64,000 bases of DNA from Microbacterium arborescens (GTDB lineage: Bacteria > Actinomycetota > Actinomycetes > Actinomycetales > Microbacteriaceae). Location of the stretch: positions 434,001 through 498,000 of the forward strand of contig QNUV01000041.1 in NCBI GenBank assembly GCA_003339645.1. The letters are read 5' to 3'. Numbering within the stretch: position 1 is the stretch's first letter; every line of letters starts with the position of its first letter. Shown piece after piece: positions 34,188 through 41,562 of this stretch. The notes below the pieces were generated by a model that was not told the DNA's origin, ran no database searches, and was given only the letters and a program-made list of their open reading frames with translations. The position numbers were made by a program, and so were the translations under genes.

Positions 34188-35216
34188 GTGACGAGCACAT
34201 CCGCCGGAATCCTGCGCCTCAGCGACCGCCGTCCCGAGGTGAGCGGCACCGAGATGCTCGCCGCCCTGGTGCCGCCGCCGCAGTTCGACGAGGCGACGTT
34301 CGATTCGTACCGGGCCGACCCGCAGTACCCGTCGCAGCAGGAGGCGAAAGACCTCCTCGAGACCTTCGCCGGCGGTGGGGCGCCGGCCGCCCGCGGGGGA
34401 CTGTTCCGCCGCGCGAAGAAGGCGCCCGAGACGAAGCCCGGGGTGTACCTCGACGGCGGCTTCGGCGTCGGCAAGACCCACCTGCTCGCCGCGATCTACC
34501 ACGCGATGCCGGCACGCCGGAAGTACTTCGGCTCGTTCATCGAGTACACCGCCCTCGTGGGAGCCGTCGGGTACCAGAACACGGTGCAGCTGCTGCGCGG
34601 CGCCGACCTGCTGTGCATCGACGAGTTCGAGCTCGACGACCCGGGCGACACGATGGTGATGACCCGGCTCCTCGGCGAGCTCGTCGCATCGGGCACGCGT
34701 CTGGCGGCGACCTCGAACACGCCGCCCAACGCGCTGGGCGAGGGGCGTTTCGCCGCTCAGGACTTCCTGCGCGAGATCCACGCGATGTCGGCGAGCTTCC
34801 AGACCATCCGGATCGACGGCACCGACTACCGGCAGCGTGCCGTCGACGGGCACGCCGTCGCGCTCGCGCCCGAGAAGTACGAGGCGGCGATCGCGGAAGC
34901 CGCGGCATCCGGTCTGGTCTCGGACGACCCCTTCGCCGACGTCATCGCGCACCTCGCGACCGTCCACCCGTCGCGTTACATCCGCCTCGTCGATGACATC
35001 TCCACGATCGGTCTGCGCGACGTCACGCAGTTGACCGATCAGTCGGCCGCCCTCCGCTTCGTCGCGTTCGTCGACCGCGCCTACGATGCGCAGATCCCGA
35101 TCCGCGCCACGGGCCGGCCTCTCGACGAGGTCTTCGGCGACGAGATGCTCGGCGGCGGATACCGCAAGAAGTACCTGCGCGCCATCTCGCGCCTCGTGGC
35201 TCTCACCCACTCCTGA
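34188..35216 (+). CDS. zapE: Cell-division ATPase ZapE (AFG1 family)
   Basis: 342-aa P-loop ATPase related to yeast AFG1. In E. coli ZapE acts at the constricting Z-ring. Walker A is GGFGVGKTHL near residues 90-99. Walker B is LLCIDEFELDD near 140-150, and the arginine-finger region is near TRLAATSNTPP. It is slightly shorter than the E. coli protein. GTG start with a leaderless-type promoter. A role in division here is inferred from the family. Confidence 0.9.
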   Translation: MTSTSAGILRLSDRRPEVSGTEMLAALVPPPQFDEATFDSYRADPQYPSQQEAKDLLETFAGGGAPAARGGLFRRAKKAPETKPGVYLDGGFGVGKTHLLAAIYHAMPARRKYFGSFIEYTALVGAVGYQNTVQLLRGADLLCIDEFELDDPGDTMVMTRLLGELVASGTRLAATSNTPPNALGEGRFAAQDFLREIHAMSASFQTIRIDGTDYRQRAVDGHAVALAPEKYEAAIAEAAASGLVSDDPFADVIAHLATVHPSRYIRLVDDISTIGLRDVTQLTDQSAALRFVAFVDRAYDAQIPIRATGRPLDEVFGDEMLGGGYRKKYLRAISRLVALTHS

Positions 35217-35276
35217 GCACCTGCGCAGGGCTCGCGCGGCGCCAGGAAACCTGATGTTTACCGGGGGAGCGCTCGC

Positions 35277-35292
35277 GTAACCGTTCGGAAAC
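35277..35292. promoter_or_regulatory. GlnR-like half site upstream of amt
   Basis: GTAAC-n6-GAAAC matches one a/b pair of the actinobacterial GlnR box (GTnAC-n6-GAAAC). Additional GAAAC copies occur at 35246 and in the GGGGAAAC further downstream, though not at the ideal spacing. The site lies 90 bp before the amt ATG, an expected place for activation under nitrogen limitation. Identity is inferred from consensus only. Confidence 0.5.
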
Positions 35293-35381
35293 ACGACTGC
35301 GCCGTCGGGGGAAACTGGGTGCCTCGACACTGAGGGGACCCGACGCTACACCTGCGTCCCTGCAGAGAGGTTCCCTTCGAG

Positions 35382-36650
35382 ATGGATCAAGGCAACACCG
35401 CATTCATACTCATCGCGGCCGCATTCGTCCTGCTGATGACGCCAGGACTCGCATTCTTCTACGGCGGTCTCGTCAAGGCCAAGAGCGTCATCAGCATGAT
35501 GATGATGAGCTTCGGCGCCCTCGGACTCATCGGCGTCCTCTGGGTGCTCTTCGGCTACGCCATCGCCTTCCCCGGCGCTGAGGGAACCGTCGCCCCGTGG
35601 TCGATCGACTGGAGCGCGATCGGTCTGAGCAGCCTGCTCGAGACCCCCGACGACGCCGCCTTCCCGCCCATGGCATTCGTGTGCTTCCAGGCCACCTTCG
35701 CGATCCTCACCGTCGCGCTCGTCTCCGGAGCGATCGCCGACCGTGCCAAGTTCGGCGCGTGGATGCTGTTCGCCGGTGTCTGGGCGACCGTGGTCTACTT
35801 CCCGGTCGCGAGCTGGGTCTTCAACTTCGGCCTCGCCGATGACGGCTCGTTCGAATACGGCGGCTGGATCACCAAGGGGCTGCAGGACGTCTTCGGTGTC
35901 GGAGCGATCGACTTCGCCGGTGGCACCGCGGTGCACATCAACGCCGGTGCTGCCGCTCTCGCCCTCGCTCTGGTCCTCGGCAAGCGCGTCGGCTTCCAGA
36001 AGGGCGTCCACGTTCCCCACAACCCGCCGTTCGTGCTCCTCGGCGCCGGTCTGCTGTGGTTCGGCTGGTTCGGCTTCAACGCGGGCTCCGAGCTCGCCGC
36101 CGACGGCACCGCCGCGCTCGCCTTCATCAACACGATCGCTGCTCCCGCCGCCGCTCTGCTGGCCTGGCTCCTCGTCGAGAAGATCAAGGACGGCAAGCCC
36201 ACCTCCGTCGGCGCCGCATCGGGTGCGGTCGCGGGTCTCGTCGCCATCACCCCCGCGTGCGCCTCGGTCGACCCCATCTGGGCGATCGTGCTGGGCCTCA
36301 TCGCCGGTGCCGCCTGCGCGCTGGCCATCGAGCTCAAGTACAAGCTCGGCTTCGACGACTCGCTCGACGTCGTGGGCATCCACCTCGTCGGCGGCCTCAT
36401 CGGAACGCTCTACCTCGGCTTCTTCGCCAACGGCACGGGCCTGTTCATGGGCGGCGACGCCAGTCAGCTGATCGTCCAGGCGATCGCGGCCCTCGCCGTT
36501 CTCGTCTACTCCTTCGTGCTGGCCTTCATCATCGGGTTCGCGATCGAGAAGACGATCGGCTTCCGCGTGAAGAACGAGGACGAGATCGCCGGCATCGACA
36601 CGGTCATGCACGGCGAGGTCGGGTACACCCTCTCCGACGCCAAGGTCTGA
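35382..36650 (+). CDS. amt: Ammonium transporter (Amt/MEP/Rh)
   Basis: 422-aa trimeric membrane channel for NH4+/NH3 uptake, with about 11 hydrophobic helices. The conserved AFVCFQATFAILTVAL and DFAGGTAVHINAGAAAL segments are present, as is DVVGIHLVGGLIG. The last two carry the twin pore histidines. There is no cleavable signal peptide: the protein begins at the first helix. AGAGAGG is the ribosome site. No glnK/glnB or glnD gene follows, so it is a single-gene unit ending at a strong hairpin. A GlnR-like site lies upstream. Confidence 0.95.
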   Translation: MDQGNTAFILIAAAFVLLMTPGLAFFYGGLVKAKSVISMMMMSFGALGLIGVLWVLFGYAIAFPGAEGTVAPWSIDWSAIGLSSLLETPDDAAFPPMAFVCFQATFAILTVALVSGAIADRAKFGAWMLFAGVWATVVYFPVASWVFNFGLADDGSFEYGGWITKGLQDVFGVGAIDFAGGTAVHINAGAAALALALVLGKRVGFQKGVHVPHNPPFVLLGAGLLWFGWFGFNAGSELAADGTAALAFINTIAAPAAALLAWLLVEKIKDGKPTSVGAASGAVAGLVAITPACASVDPIWAIVLGLIAGAACALAIELKYKLGFDDSLDVVGIHLVGGLIGTLYLGFFANGTGLFMGGDASQLIVQAIAALAVLVYSFVLAFIIGFAIEKTIGFRVKNEDEIAGIDTVMHGEVGYTLSDAKV

Positions 36651-36670
36651 TCAGGCCTCGGCTCTGACTC

Positions 36671-36708
36671 GGGCGGGGCATCGCGGATCACTCCGCGGTG
36701 CCCCGCCC
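36671..36708 (+). terminator. amt terminator
   Basis: 17-bp stem beginning GGGCGGGGCA with one T-G wobble and a TCAC loop, followed by TGTTTCTC. Confidence 0.85.
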
Positions 36709-36818
36709 TGTTTCTCGTGGGCGCTCGGTTGGCAGGCGGCGCCGCTTCGCGGGAGGTGAAGGGGCGCGAGCTGCCAGGTGAGGCGGAGGATGAGGCGGGG
36801 CGCGCCTCGCGGGCTGGG

Positions 36819-36824
36819 TAGGTT
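36819..36824 (+). promoter_or_regulatory. -10 box of the PemK/MazF-like gene (leaderless)
   Basis: TAGGTT ends 7 nt before the ATG at 36832. Confidence 0.45.
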
Positions 36825-36831
36825 TGGGCGC

Positions 36832-37395
36832 ATGGGTGTGCTTTCGCGTGTGTGGGATCTGCTGCGACCGCGTCGGACGGCGGGTGGCTCGGGTCGGCCG
36901 GCCACAGCGCGTCCGCGGTCGGCGACCGTCGCACCGGCTCGCCCGAGCAGGCCCTCCGCGCCGGGCGGCGGGGTCGCCGGCGCGGCATCCGTCGTCGAGG
37001 TCGCTCTCCCCGATGCCGTCGGCCTGCGGCTCGCCTACGAGCCGACGCCCGACGGGCAGCCCGATCCCGGCGAGATCGTCTGGGCGTGGGTTCCGTATGC
37101 GGAGGATGCCGCGCGCGGCAAGGATCGCCCGTTGCTCGTGCTCGCGCGCGCCGACGGCGGCCAGAGCTGGGCCATGAAGCTCACGAGCAAGCCGCACGAC
37201 GGCGAGCGCGACCACATCCCGCTCGGGACGGGGGATTGGGACCGCGAGCGGCGCCCGTCGTGGCTCGACGTCGACCAGATCTACCTCGTCCCCGCGAGCG
37301 GCATCCGCCGCACGGCAGGCGCCCTCGACCGCGCGACCTACGGTCGGGTCGCGCAAGCCCTCTCGCAGCGCTACGGCTGGCGCGCCGCGCGCTGA
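36832..37395 (+). CDS. Solitary PemK/MazF-like domain protein
   Basis: 187-aa protein. The first ~50 residues are basic and Ala/Pro-rich (LLRPRRTAGG). A PemK/MazF-like beta-barrel follows with DPGEIVWAWVPY (79-89), GKDRPLLVL (96-104) and KLTSKPHD near 116. MazF-family toxins are mRNA endoribonucleases, but this long-leader actinobacterial type is usually found without an antitoxin and may not be a toxin. No antitoxin gene lies on either side. The start was set at the ATG just behind TAGGTT; a longer reading to 36778 is possible but has no promoter. Confidence 0.75.
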   Translation: MGVLSRVWDLLRPRRTAGGSGRPATARPRSATVAPARPSRPSAPGGGVAGAASVVEVALPDAVGLRLAYEPTPDGQPDPGEIVWAWVPYAEDAARGKDRPLLVLARADGGQSWAMKLTSKPHDGERDHIPLGTGDWDRERRPSWLDVDQIYLVPASGIRRTAGALDRATYGRVAQALSQRYGWRAAR

Positions 37396-37420
37396 CCCGC
37401 GCCGGCTCGGCGCCTCGAGC

Positions 37421-37488
37421 GCGCACCCTCTCGGCGAGGACGTACCGGGGAGCGTGCGCTCTCGCAGAGGCAGTGCGTCCTCGGTGCG
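37421..37488. repeat. Intergenic inverted repeat upstream of the VIT gene
   Basis: The right arm (37471-37488) reads, as its complement, CGCACCGAGGACGCACTG. The left arm carries the same CGCACC and GAGGACG blocks separated by 8 extra bases. A related element lies directly after the VIT gene. Confidence 0.55.
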
Positions 37489-37531
37489 TGGGGGCCTGCC
37501 GTGATCGAGGCGGGGGTGGTTTCATGGCGAC

Positions 37532-38266
37532 ATGAGCGAATCGTTCTCGGAGGTACCGGGGGCGCACCCGGGGGAGCCCCACGCGTCATCCATGTCGGGG
37601 CGGCTGAACTGGCTGCGCGCGGGCGTCCTGGGCGCGAACGATGGCATCGTGTCGACCGCCGCCCTGGTCGTCGGTGTCGCGGGGGCCACGACGGAGACGG
37701 CGCCGATCTTCGCCGCCGGCGTTGCGGGACTCGTGGGCGGCGCGATCTCGATGGCGCTCGGCGAGTACGTATCGGTCAGCAGCCAGAGCGACAGCCAGCG
37801 CGCCATGATCACCAAGGAGCGCCGCGAGCTCGCCGAAGACCCCGCGGCTGAGCTCGTCGAGCTCGCGGGGCTGTACGAACAGCGCGGGCTCTCGCCCGAG
37901 ACCGCGCGGCGGGTTGCCGAGGAGCTGACGGAGCACGATGTCGTCGCCGCGCACCTCGAGGCCGAGCTGGGGCTGACCGAGGACGAGGTCGTGAGCCCGT
38001 GGGCGGCGGCCGGCGCCAGCGCGCTCGCGTTCACCGTCGGTGCGCTGCTGCCGCTTCTCGCGATCCTCCTGCCGCCCGCCGACATCCGGGTTCCCGTCAC
38101 CTTCGTGGCGGTGCTCATCGCTCTCGCTCTCACCGGGTATCTGAGCGCGCGCCTGGGCGACAGTCCGCCGTTGCGTCCCGTTGTGCGGGTCGTCGCCGGC
38201 GGGGCTCTCGCGCTGATCGCGACCTTCACGGTGGGTTCGCTGCTGGGCGTCTCCGGCGCCATCTGA
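37532..38266 (+). CDS. VIT1/CCC1-type iron/manganese transporter family protein
   Basis: 244-aa membrane protein of the vacuolar iron transporter family. The hallmark first helix WLRAGVLGANDGIVSTAALVVGVAGA is at about 27-52. A second helix contains AGLVGGAISMALGEYVSVSSQ. A charged cytosolic helical domain spans about 88-155 (metal-binding in characterised VIT proteins; Glu-rich here), followed by three more helices. VIT-family proteins move Fe2+ or Mn2+ out of the cytosol. Metal specificity cannot be read from sequence. Confidence 0.88.
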   Translation: MSESFSEVPGAHPGEPHASSMSGRLNWLRAGVLGANDGIVSTAALVVGVAGATTETAPIFAAGVAGLVGGAISMALGEYVSVSSQSDSQRAMITKERRELAEDPAAELVELAGLYEQRGLSPETARRVAEELTEHDVVAAHLEAELGLTEDEVVSPWAAAGASALAFTVGALLPLLAILLPPADIRVPVTFVAVLIALALTGYLSARLGDSPPLRPVVRVVAGGALALIATFTVGSLLGVSGAI

Positions 38267-38283
38267 CCCGGCGCGGATCTCGT

Positions 38284-38350
38284 GCACCGCGAGGACGCAC
38301 CGCTGCGGCGAGCGCGCACCATGCGCGGTGCGTTCTCGTCGCGACGGTGC
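38284..38350. repeat. Intergenic inverted repeat downstream of the VIT gene
   Basis: The left arm GCACCGCGAGGACGCACCGC matches the complement of the right arm, which has a 6-base insert and one substitution. Its GAGGACGCAC core is shared with the element before the VIT gene. It may double as a terminator, but no T-tract follows. Confidence 0.55.
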
Positions 38351-38386
38351 GTGCTCGGCGGGTGCAGAGCACACGACAACGAAAAG

Positions 38387-38411
38387 CGCCCCGGTCGAGG
38401 CGACCGGGGCG
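38387..38411 (-). terminator. Terminator of the minus-strand tRNA-Val
   Basis: 11-bp stem CGCCCCGGTCG with an AGG loop. Read on the minus strand it is followed by CTTTTCG and begins 5 nt past the tRNA CCA end. Confidence 0.85.
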
Positions 38412-38418
38412 GGGATGG

Positions 38419-38492
38419 TGGGCGATGCGGGACTCGAACCCACGACCTCTTCCGTGTGAAGGAAGCGCGCTAACCAACTGCGCCAATCGCCC
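38419..38492 (-). tRNA. tRNA-Val (CAC)
   Basis: Cloverleaf with acceptor arm GGGCGAT/ATCGCCC, D-loop GCGCAGTTGGTTAGCGC, anticodon loop TTCACAC giving CAC (reads GTG), and T-arm GTGGGTTCGAGTCCCGC-type. The CCA end is encoded at 38418-38416. Confidence 0.96.
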
Positions 38493-38643
38493 ATCTGGCC
38501 CGTGAGGGCCGAGACACGAGCATACCGGATGCCGCGACGGTTCCCGAACGCGGAGGCGAGACACGCGCGGGGCGTCGCCGGTTTTGCACTCGTGCGATCG
38601 TCGGCTAATGTTTAACAAGTGCCGGAGCGATCCGGAACGAAAT

Positions 38644-38715
38644 GCGGATGTAGCGCAGTGGTAGCGCATCACCTTGCCAAGGTGAGGGTCGCGAGTTCGA
38701 ATCTCGTCATCCGCT
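38644..38715 (+). tRNA. tRNA-Gly (GCC)
   Basis: Acceptor arm GCGGATG/CATCCGC, anticodon loop TTGCCAA giving GCC, T-loop TTCGAAT. CCA is not encoded. Confidence 0.96.
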
Positions 38716-38770
38716 CGAGTGCGAGGATCTCCCGTGAGGGGGATCCGGCACGTGGGTCAGAACCACACAC

Positions 38771-38841
38771 GGTGGCGTGGCCGAGCGGCTAGGCACCGGC
38801 CTGCAAAGCCGTTTACACGGGTTCGAATCCCGTCGCCACCT
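38771..38841 (+). tRNA. tRNA-Cys (GCA)
   Basis: Acceptor arm GGTGGCG/CGCCACC, anticodon loop CTGCAAA giving GCA, T-loop TTCGAAT. CCA is not encoded. Confidence 0.95.
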
Positions 38842-38868
38842 CGCCTCATAACTGAACAGCCTGTATAG

Positions 38869-38940
38869 GCGCGATTGGCGCAGCGGTAGCGCGCTTCCCT
38901 GACACGGAAGAGGTCACTGGTTCGATCCCAGTATCGCGCA
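38869..38940 (+). tRNA. tRNA-Val (GAC)
   Basis: Acceptor arm GCGCGAT/ATCGCGC, anticodon loop CTGACAC giving GAC (reads GTC/GTT), T-loop TTCGATC. It forms a plus-strand cluster with Gly and Cys and ends just before a terminator. It shares its anticodon stem with the minus-strand Val-CAC gene. Confidence 0.96.
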
Positions 38941-38946
38941 CCGAGT

Positions 38947-38973
38947 AAAACCCCCGGTCTCACCGGGGGTTTT
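38947..38973 (+). terminator. tRNA cluster terminator
   Basis: 12-bp perfect stem AAAACCCCCGGT with a CTC loop and trailing TTTT. Confidence 0.93.
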
Positions 38974-39007
38974 GTCGTTTCGCGGGACGCTGGTCAGCGC
39001 TGCCGGT

Positions 39008-39013
39008 TAGGCT
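39008..39013 (+). promoter_or_regulatory. -10 box of the ACT-domain gene (leaderless)
   Basis: TAGGCT ends 7 nt before the ATG at 39021. Confidence 0.5.
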
Positions 39014-39020
39014 CGGCGCC

Positions 39021-39527
39021 ATGACTCAGCTCGTGCTCACGGTCGTCGGAGACGATCGGGTCGGACTCGTCCGCACACTCGCCGACACCGTCGCCGCGCA
39101 CGGCGGCAACTGGGAGCGCAGCGAACTCGCGGAGCTTGCCGGGGCCTTCGCGGGCATCGTGCTGGTGGACGTTCCCGCTGACCGTGAGGCCGGCCTCGTC
39201 GACGCCCTCGAGCGGCTGGACGGTCTGCTGCGCATCACGACCCACCAGCCGCTGCCGCCGGTCGTCGCGAGCGGCCAGGTACTTCGATTCACGGTGCTGG
39301 GCAACGACCGTCCCGGCATCGTCCGCGAAGTCAGCGACGCGATCGGCGCTCATGCGCTGAGCATCGACGCCCTGACCACCCGTACCCTCGACGCTCCGAT
39401 GGCCGGTGGCACGCTCTTCGAGGCGACCCTGGTCGTGCGCCTGCCCGCCGAGTTCGACGCGGCCGACATCGTGGCGGACCTCGAGCGCCTCGCCGGTGAG
39501 ATCCAGGTCGACCTCACCCTGACGTGA
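39021..39527 (+). CDS. GcvR-like protein with two ACT domains
   Basis: 168-aa cytosolic protein made of two ACT domains. The first starts LVLTVVGDDRVGLVRTLADTV and the second LRFTVLGNDRPGIVREVSDAIG near residue 89. GcvR in E. coli controls the glycine-cleavage operon by binding GcvA, but no gcv gene is near, so function is inferred from fold only. ACT domains usually bind amino acids. The stop overlaps the next gene's GTG. Confidence 0.83.
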   Translation: MTQLVLTVVGDDRVGLVRTLADTVAAHGGNWERSELAELAGAFAGIVLVDVPADREAGLVDALERLDGLLRITTHQPLPPVVASGQVLRFTVLGNDRPGIVREVSDAIGAHALSIDALTTRTLDAPMAGGTLFEATLVVRLPAEFDAADIVADLERLAGEIQVDLTLT

Positions 39528-40180
39528 CCCTCGTCGACGACATCCGCGCCGCGCTCCGCGCTGCGGCGCAGCCGGAACGAGCCGCCGCGCAGCAGGCGTA
39601 CATGAAGTCAGCGATACCGTTCCTCGGGATCCGCCTCCCCGAGGTGCGCCGGGTCACCCGTACGCTCGGCGCCGGAGAGCAGGATGCCGCGGTGCTGCGC
39701 GCTGCCTCGCTGCAGCTCTGGGACGAGGCCCGCCACCGCGAGGAGCGCTATGCGGCGATGGCGCTCCTCGCGCTGCCACCGCTGTCGGGAACCCTGCCGA
39801 CGGTGCCGCTCATCGAGCACATGGTGCGCACCGGGCGGTGGTGGGACATCACCGACGAGCTCAGCGGGCGCGTGCGCGAGCTGCTCATCGAGCACGCCGA
39901 CGAGATGGCGCCCGTCGTCCGCGCGTGGGCTCGGGACGAGAACCTCTGGATACGCAGGATCGCGATCCTGTCGCAACTGACCCGTCGCTCGGAGTTCGAC
40001 GAGCAGCTCTTCACGGATGTCGTCGTCCCGAACCTCGGCGATGCGGACTTCTTCATCCGCAAGGCGATCGGATGGGCGCTGCGCGATCGGGCGCGCGCCG
40101 ATGCCGCGTGGGTGCGATGGTTCGTCGATGAGCGGGGCGTGGCCGGCCTGAGCAGGCGCGAGGCGCTCAAGCACGTCTGA
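39524..40180 (+). CDS. AlkD-like DNA alkylation repair protein
   Basis: 218-aa HEAT-like-repeat DNA glycosylase family protein, expected to remove 3- and 7-alkylpurines. The active-site segment WWDITDEL is at residues 106-113, with Trp107 and Asp108 near the AlkD Trp/Asp pair. NLWIRRIAIL (140-149) carries the conserved arginine. The GTG overlaps the previous stop (GTGA). It may be slightly short at the N-terminus relative to E. coli-type proteins. Confidence 0.88.
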   Translation: MTLVDDIRAALRAAAQPERAAAQQAYMKSAIPFLGIRLPEVRRVTRTLGAGEQDAAVLRAASLQLWDEARHREERYAAMALLALPPLSGTLPTVPLIEHMVRTGRWWDITDELSGRVRELLIEHADEMAPVVRAWARDENLWIRRIAILSQLTRRSEFDEQLFTDVVVPNLGDADFFIRKAIGWALRDRARADAAWVRWFVDERGVAGLSRREALKHV

Positions 40181-40203
40181 CCGGTGCCGCCGGTGCGGGA
40201 GGC

Positions 40204-41367
40204 TCAGCGAAGAGCGAGCGGGAGGACCGACAGCCCGACGACGAGGGGCGCGGCGACGAGTCCCCAGAGGACGAAACGCCGCCAGGGGACGTCGACGCCC
40301 ACGGCGTGCAGCCGCTCGTGCCAGAGCAGCGTCGCGAGCGACGCCCAGGGGGTGATGAGCGGTCCCGCATTGACGCCGACGAGCAGCGCGCCCAGACGCT
40401 CCGGGGTTCCCGCCGCCGACTCGAGCAGCAGGTACGCGGGCAGGTTGTCGACGGTGTTCGCCGCGACCAGGGCGGTGCCCGCCATGCGCCACAGCTCGAA
40501 GGGGCCGCCGGCCTCGCCGGCGATCACCGAGACCACCGCCGCCGACCCGAGCGACTCGAGCGCAGCCATCGCGGTGAACAGCCCCGCGGCGAACACGAGC
40601 AACTGCCAGGGGATGAGCCGAAGCGACAGTCCGCGGGGCGAGCGCCATGCGAAGAGGCCGATGAGCAGAACCGCGGCGATCGTCGCCGGAATCCACGGCT
40701 CCAGCCCGCTGACGAGGGCCGGCATGAGTGCGACGACGACGACGGATGCGACGGCCAGCTGCATCCGGTCGGTGACGCGCGGCACCGGGGCCGGGTCGAA
40801 CCGCCCGACGAGCGAGCGCCGGTGGATGGCGAACAGCAGGCTCACCGTCACCGCGATCGCGACGGCCGCCGAAGGCCCCATGAGCGCGAGGAACGCGACG
40901 GGCCCGCCCTCGGGCAGCCGGCCGAGAGCCAACAGGTTCGTCAGGTTGGAGACCGGCAGCACGAGTGACGCGGTGTTCGCGAGCCACACCGTCGTGAAGG
41001 CGAAGGGGAGCGGCGGCAGCCCGTTGGCGCGCGCGACGGCGACGACGACCGGCGTGAGCAGCACGGCGGTCGTATCGAGCGACAGGAAAGCCGTCGCAAC
41101 GACGGCCAGCGCCACGACGAGGAGCCACAACAGCGTCGTCCGGCCCCGTGAGGCGCGGGCAAGCCACCCCGCAGCGACGTCGAACACGCCGGCCTTCGCC
41201 GCCAGCTCCGCCACGATCGTGACGGCCACGACGAAGGCGAGGATCGGCGCGACACGCTCGGCGATGCCGGCGAGATCGTCGGGAGGCAGGATGCCGCCGA
41301 CCACCGCGCCCGCCGCCACGAGCAGCAGTGCGGCTCCGGCGATGGCGAGCTTCACGGCATCCATCAT
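40204..41367 (-). CDS. SLC13/ArsB-type anion permease
   Basis: 387-aa polytopic permease with about 10-11 hydrophobic helices, resembling the ArsB/NhaD and SLC13 (citrate/sulfate/dicarboxylate) superfamily. Visible features are [21 protein letters not shown] near 95, [24 protein letters not shown] near 125-148, and [16 protein letters not shown] near 310. No arsenic-resistance partner (arsR, arsC) is nearby, so substrate is undecided between an oxyanion and a dicarboxylate. It converges with the AlkD-like gene. Confidence 0.78.
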   Translation of the reverse strand: MMDAVKLAIAGAALLLVAAGAVVGGILPPDDLAGIAERVAPILAFVVAVTIVAELAAKAGVFDVAAGWLARASRGRTTLLWLLVVALAVVATAFLSLDTTAVLLTPVVVAVARANGLPPLPFAFTTVWLANTASLVLPVSNLTNLLALGRLPEGGPVAFLALMGPSAAVAIAVTVSLLFAIHRRSLVGRFDPAPVPRVTDRMQLAVASVVVVALMPALVSGLEPWIPATIAAVLLIGLFAWRSPRGLSLRLIPWQLLVFAAGLFTAMAALESLGSAAVVSVIAGEAGGPFELWRMAGTALVAANTVDNLPAYLLLESAAGTPERLGALLVGVNAGPLITPWASLATLLWHERLHAVGVDVPWRRFVLWGLVAAPLVVGLSVLPLALR

Positions 41368-41408
41368 GCGCCCTCGTGCGTCGGCCCGAAGCCATCGACG
41401 CCCACGAC

Positions 41409-41414
41409 TAGGAT
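41409..41414 (+). promoter_or_regulatory. -10 box of a 23-codon ORF
   Basis: TAGGAT ends 6 nt before an ATG at 41421, the same geometry as at verified housekeeping genes in this window. Confidence 0.45.
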
Positions 41415-41420
41415 CGACGC

Positions 41421-41492
41421 ATGGAACGTCGCCGGATCGGAGCCCGCGTGCTCACCCGCTTCGTCGCCGCCGGCCGAACGCTCTCGGCCTGA
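41421..41492 (+). CDS. Possible leaderless 23-codon ORF upstream of thrS
   Basis: Encodes 23 residues starting [14 protein letters not shown] and ending in RTLSA, very basic. It begins 6 nt after TAGGAT and ends 70 bp before thrS. It has only two threonines, so it does not look like a classical Thr attenuator. It may be a regulatory leader, a short peptide, or chance. The region is otherwise empty between two divergent genes. Confidence 0.35.
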   Translation: MERRRIGARVLTRFVAAGRTLSA

Positions 41493-41525
41493 GCGGGCGG
41501 GACGCGGCGAGCGTCCGAAGCTGAG

Positions 41526-41531
41526 TAGCCT
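41526..41531 (+). promoter_or_regulatory. -10 box of thrS
   Basis: TAGCCT 31 nt before the TTG start; it leaves a short leader containing GGAG. Confidence 0.45.
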
Positions 41532-41562
41532 TGATCCGAGCCACCCATCTGGAGATGTTCCC

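Noticed and set aside
38419-38940. tRNA cluster as a possible integration (attachment) site
   Set aside because: No integrase, no duplicated tRNA 3' end and ordinary chromosomal genes on both sides.
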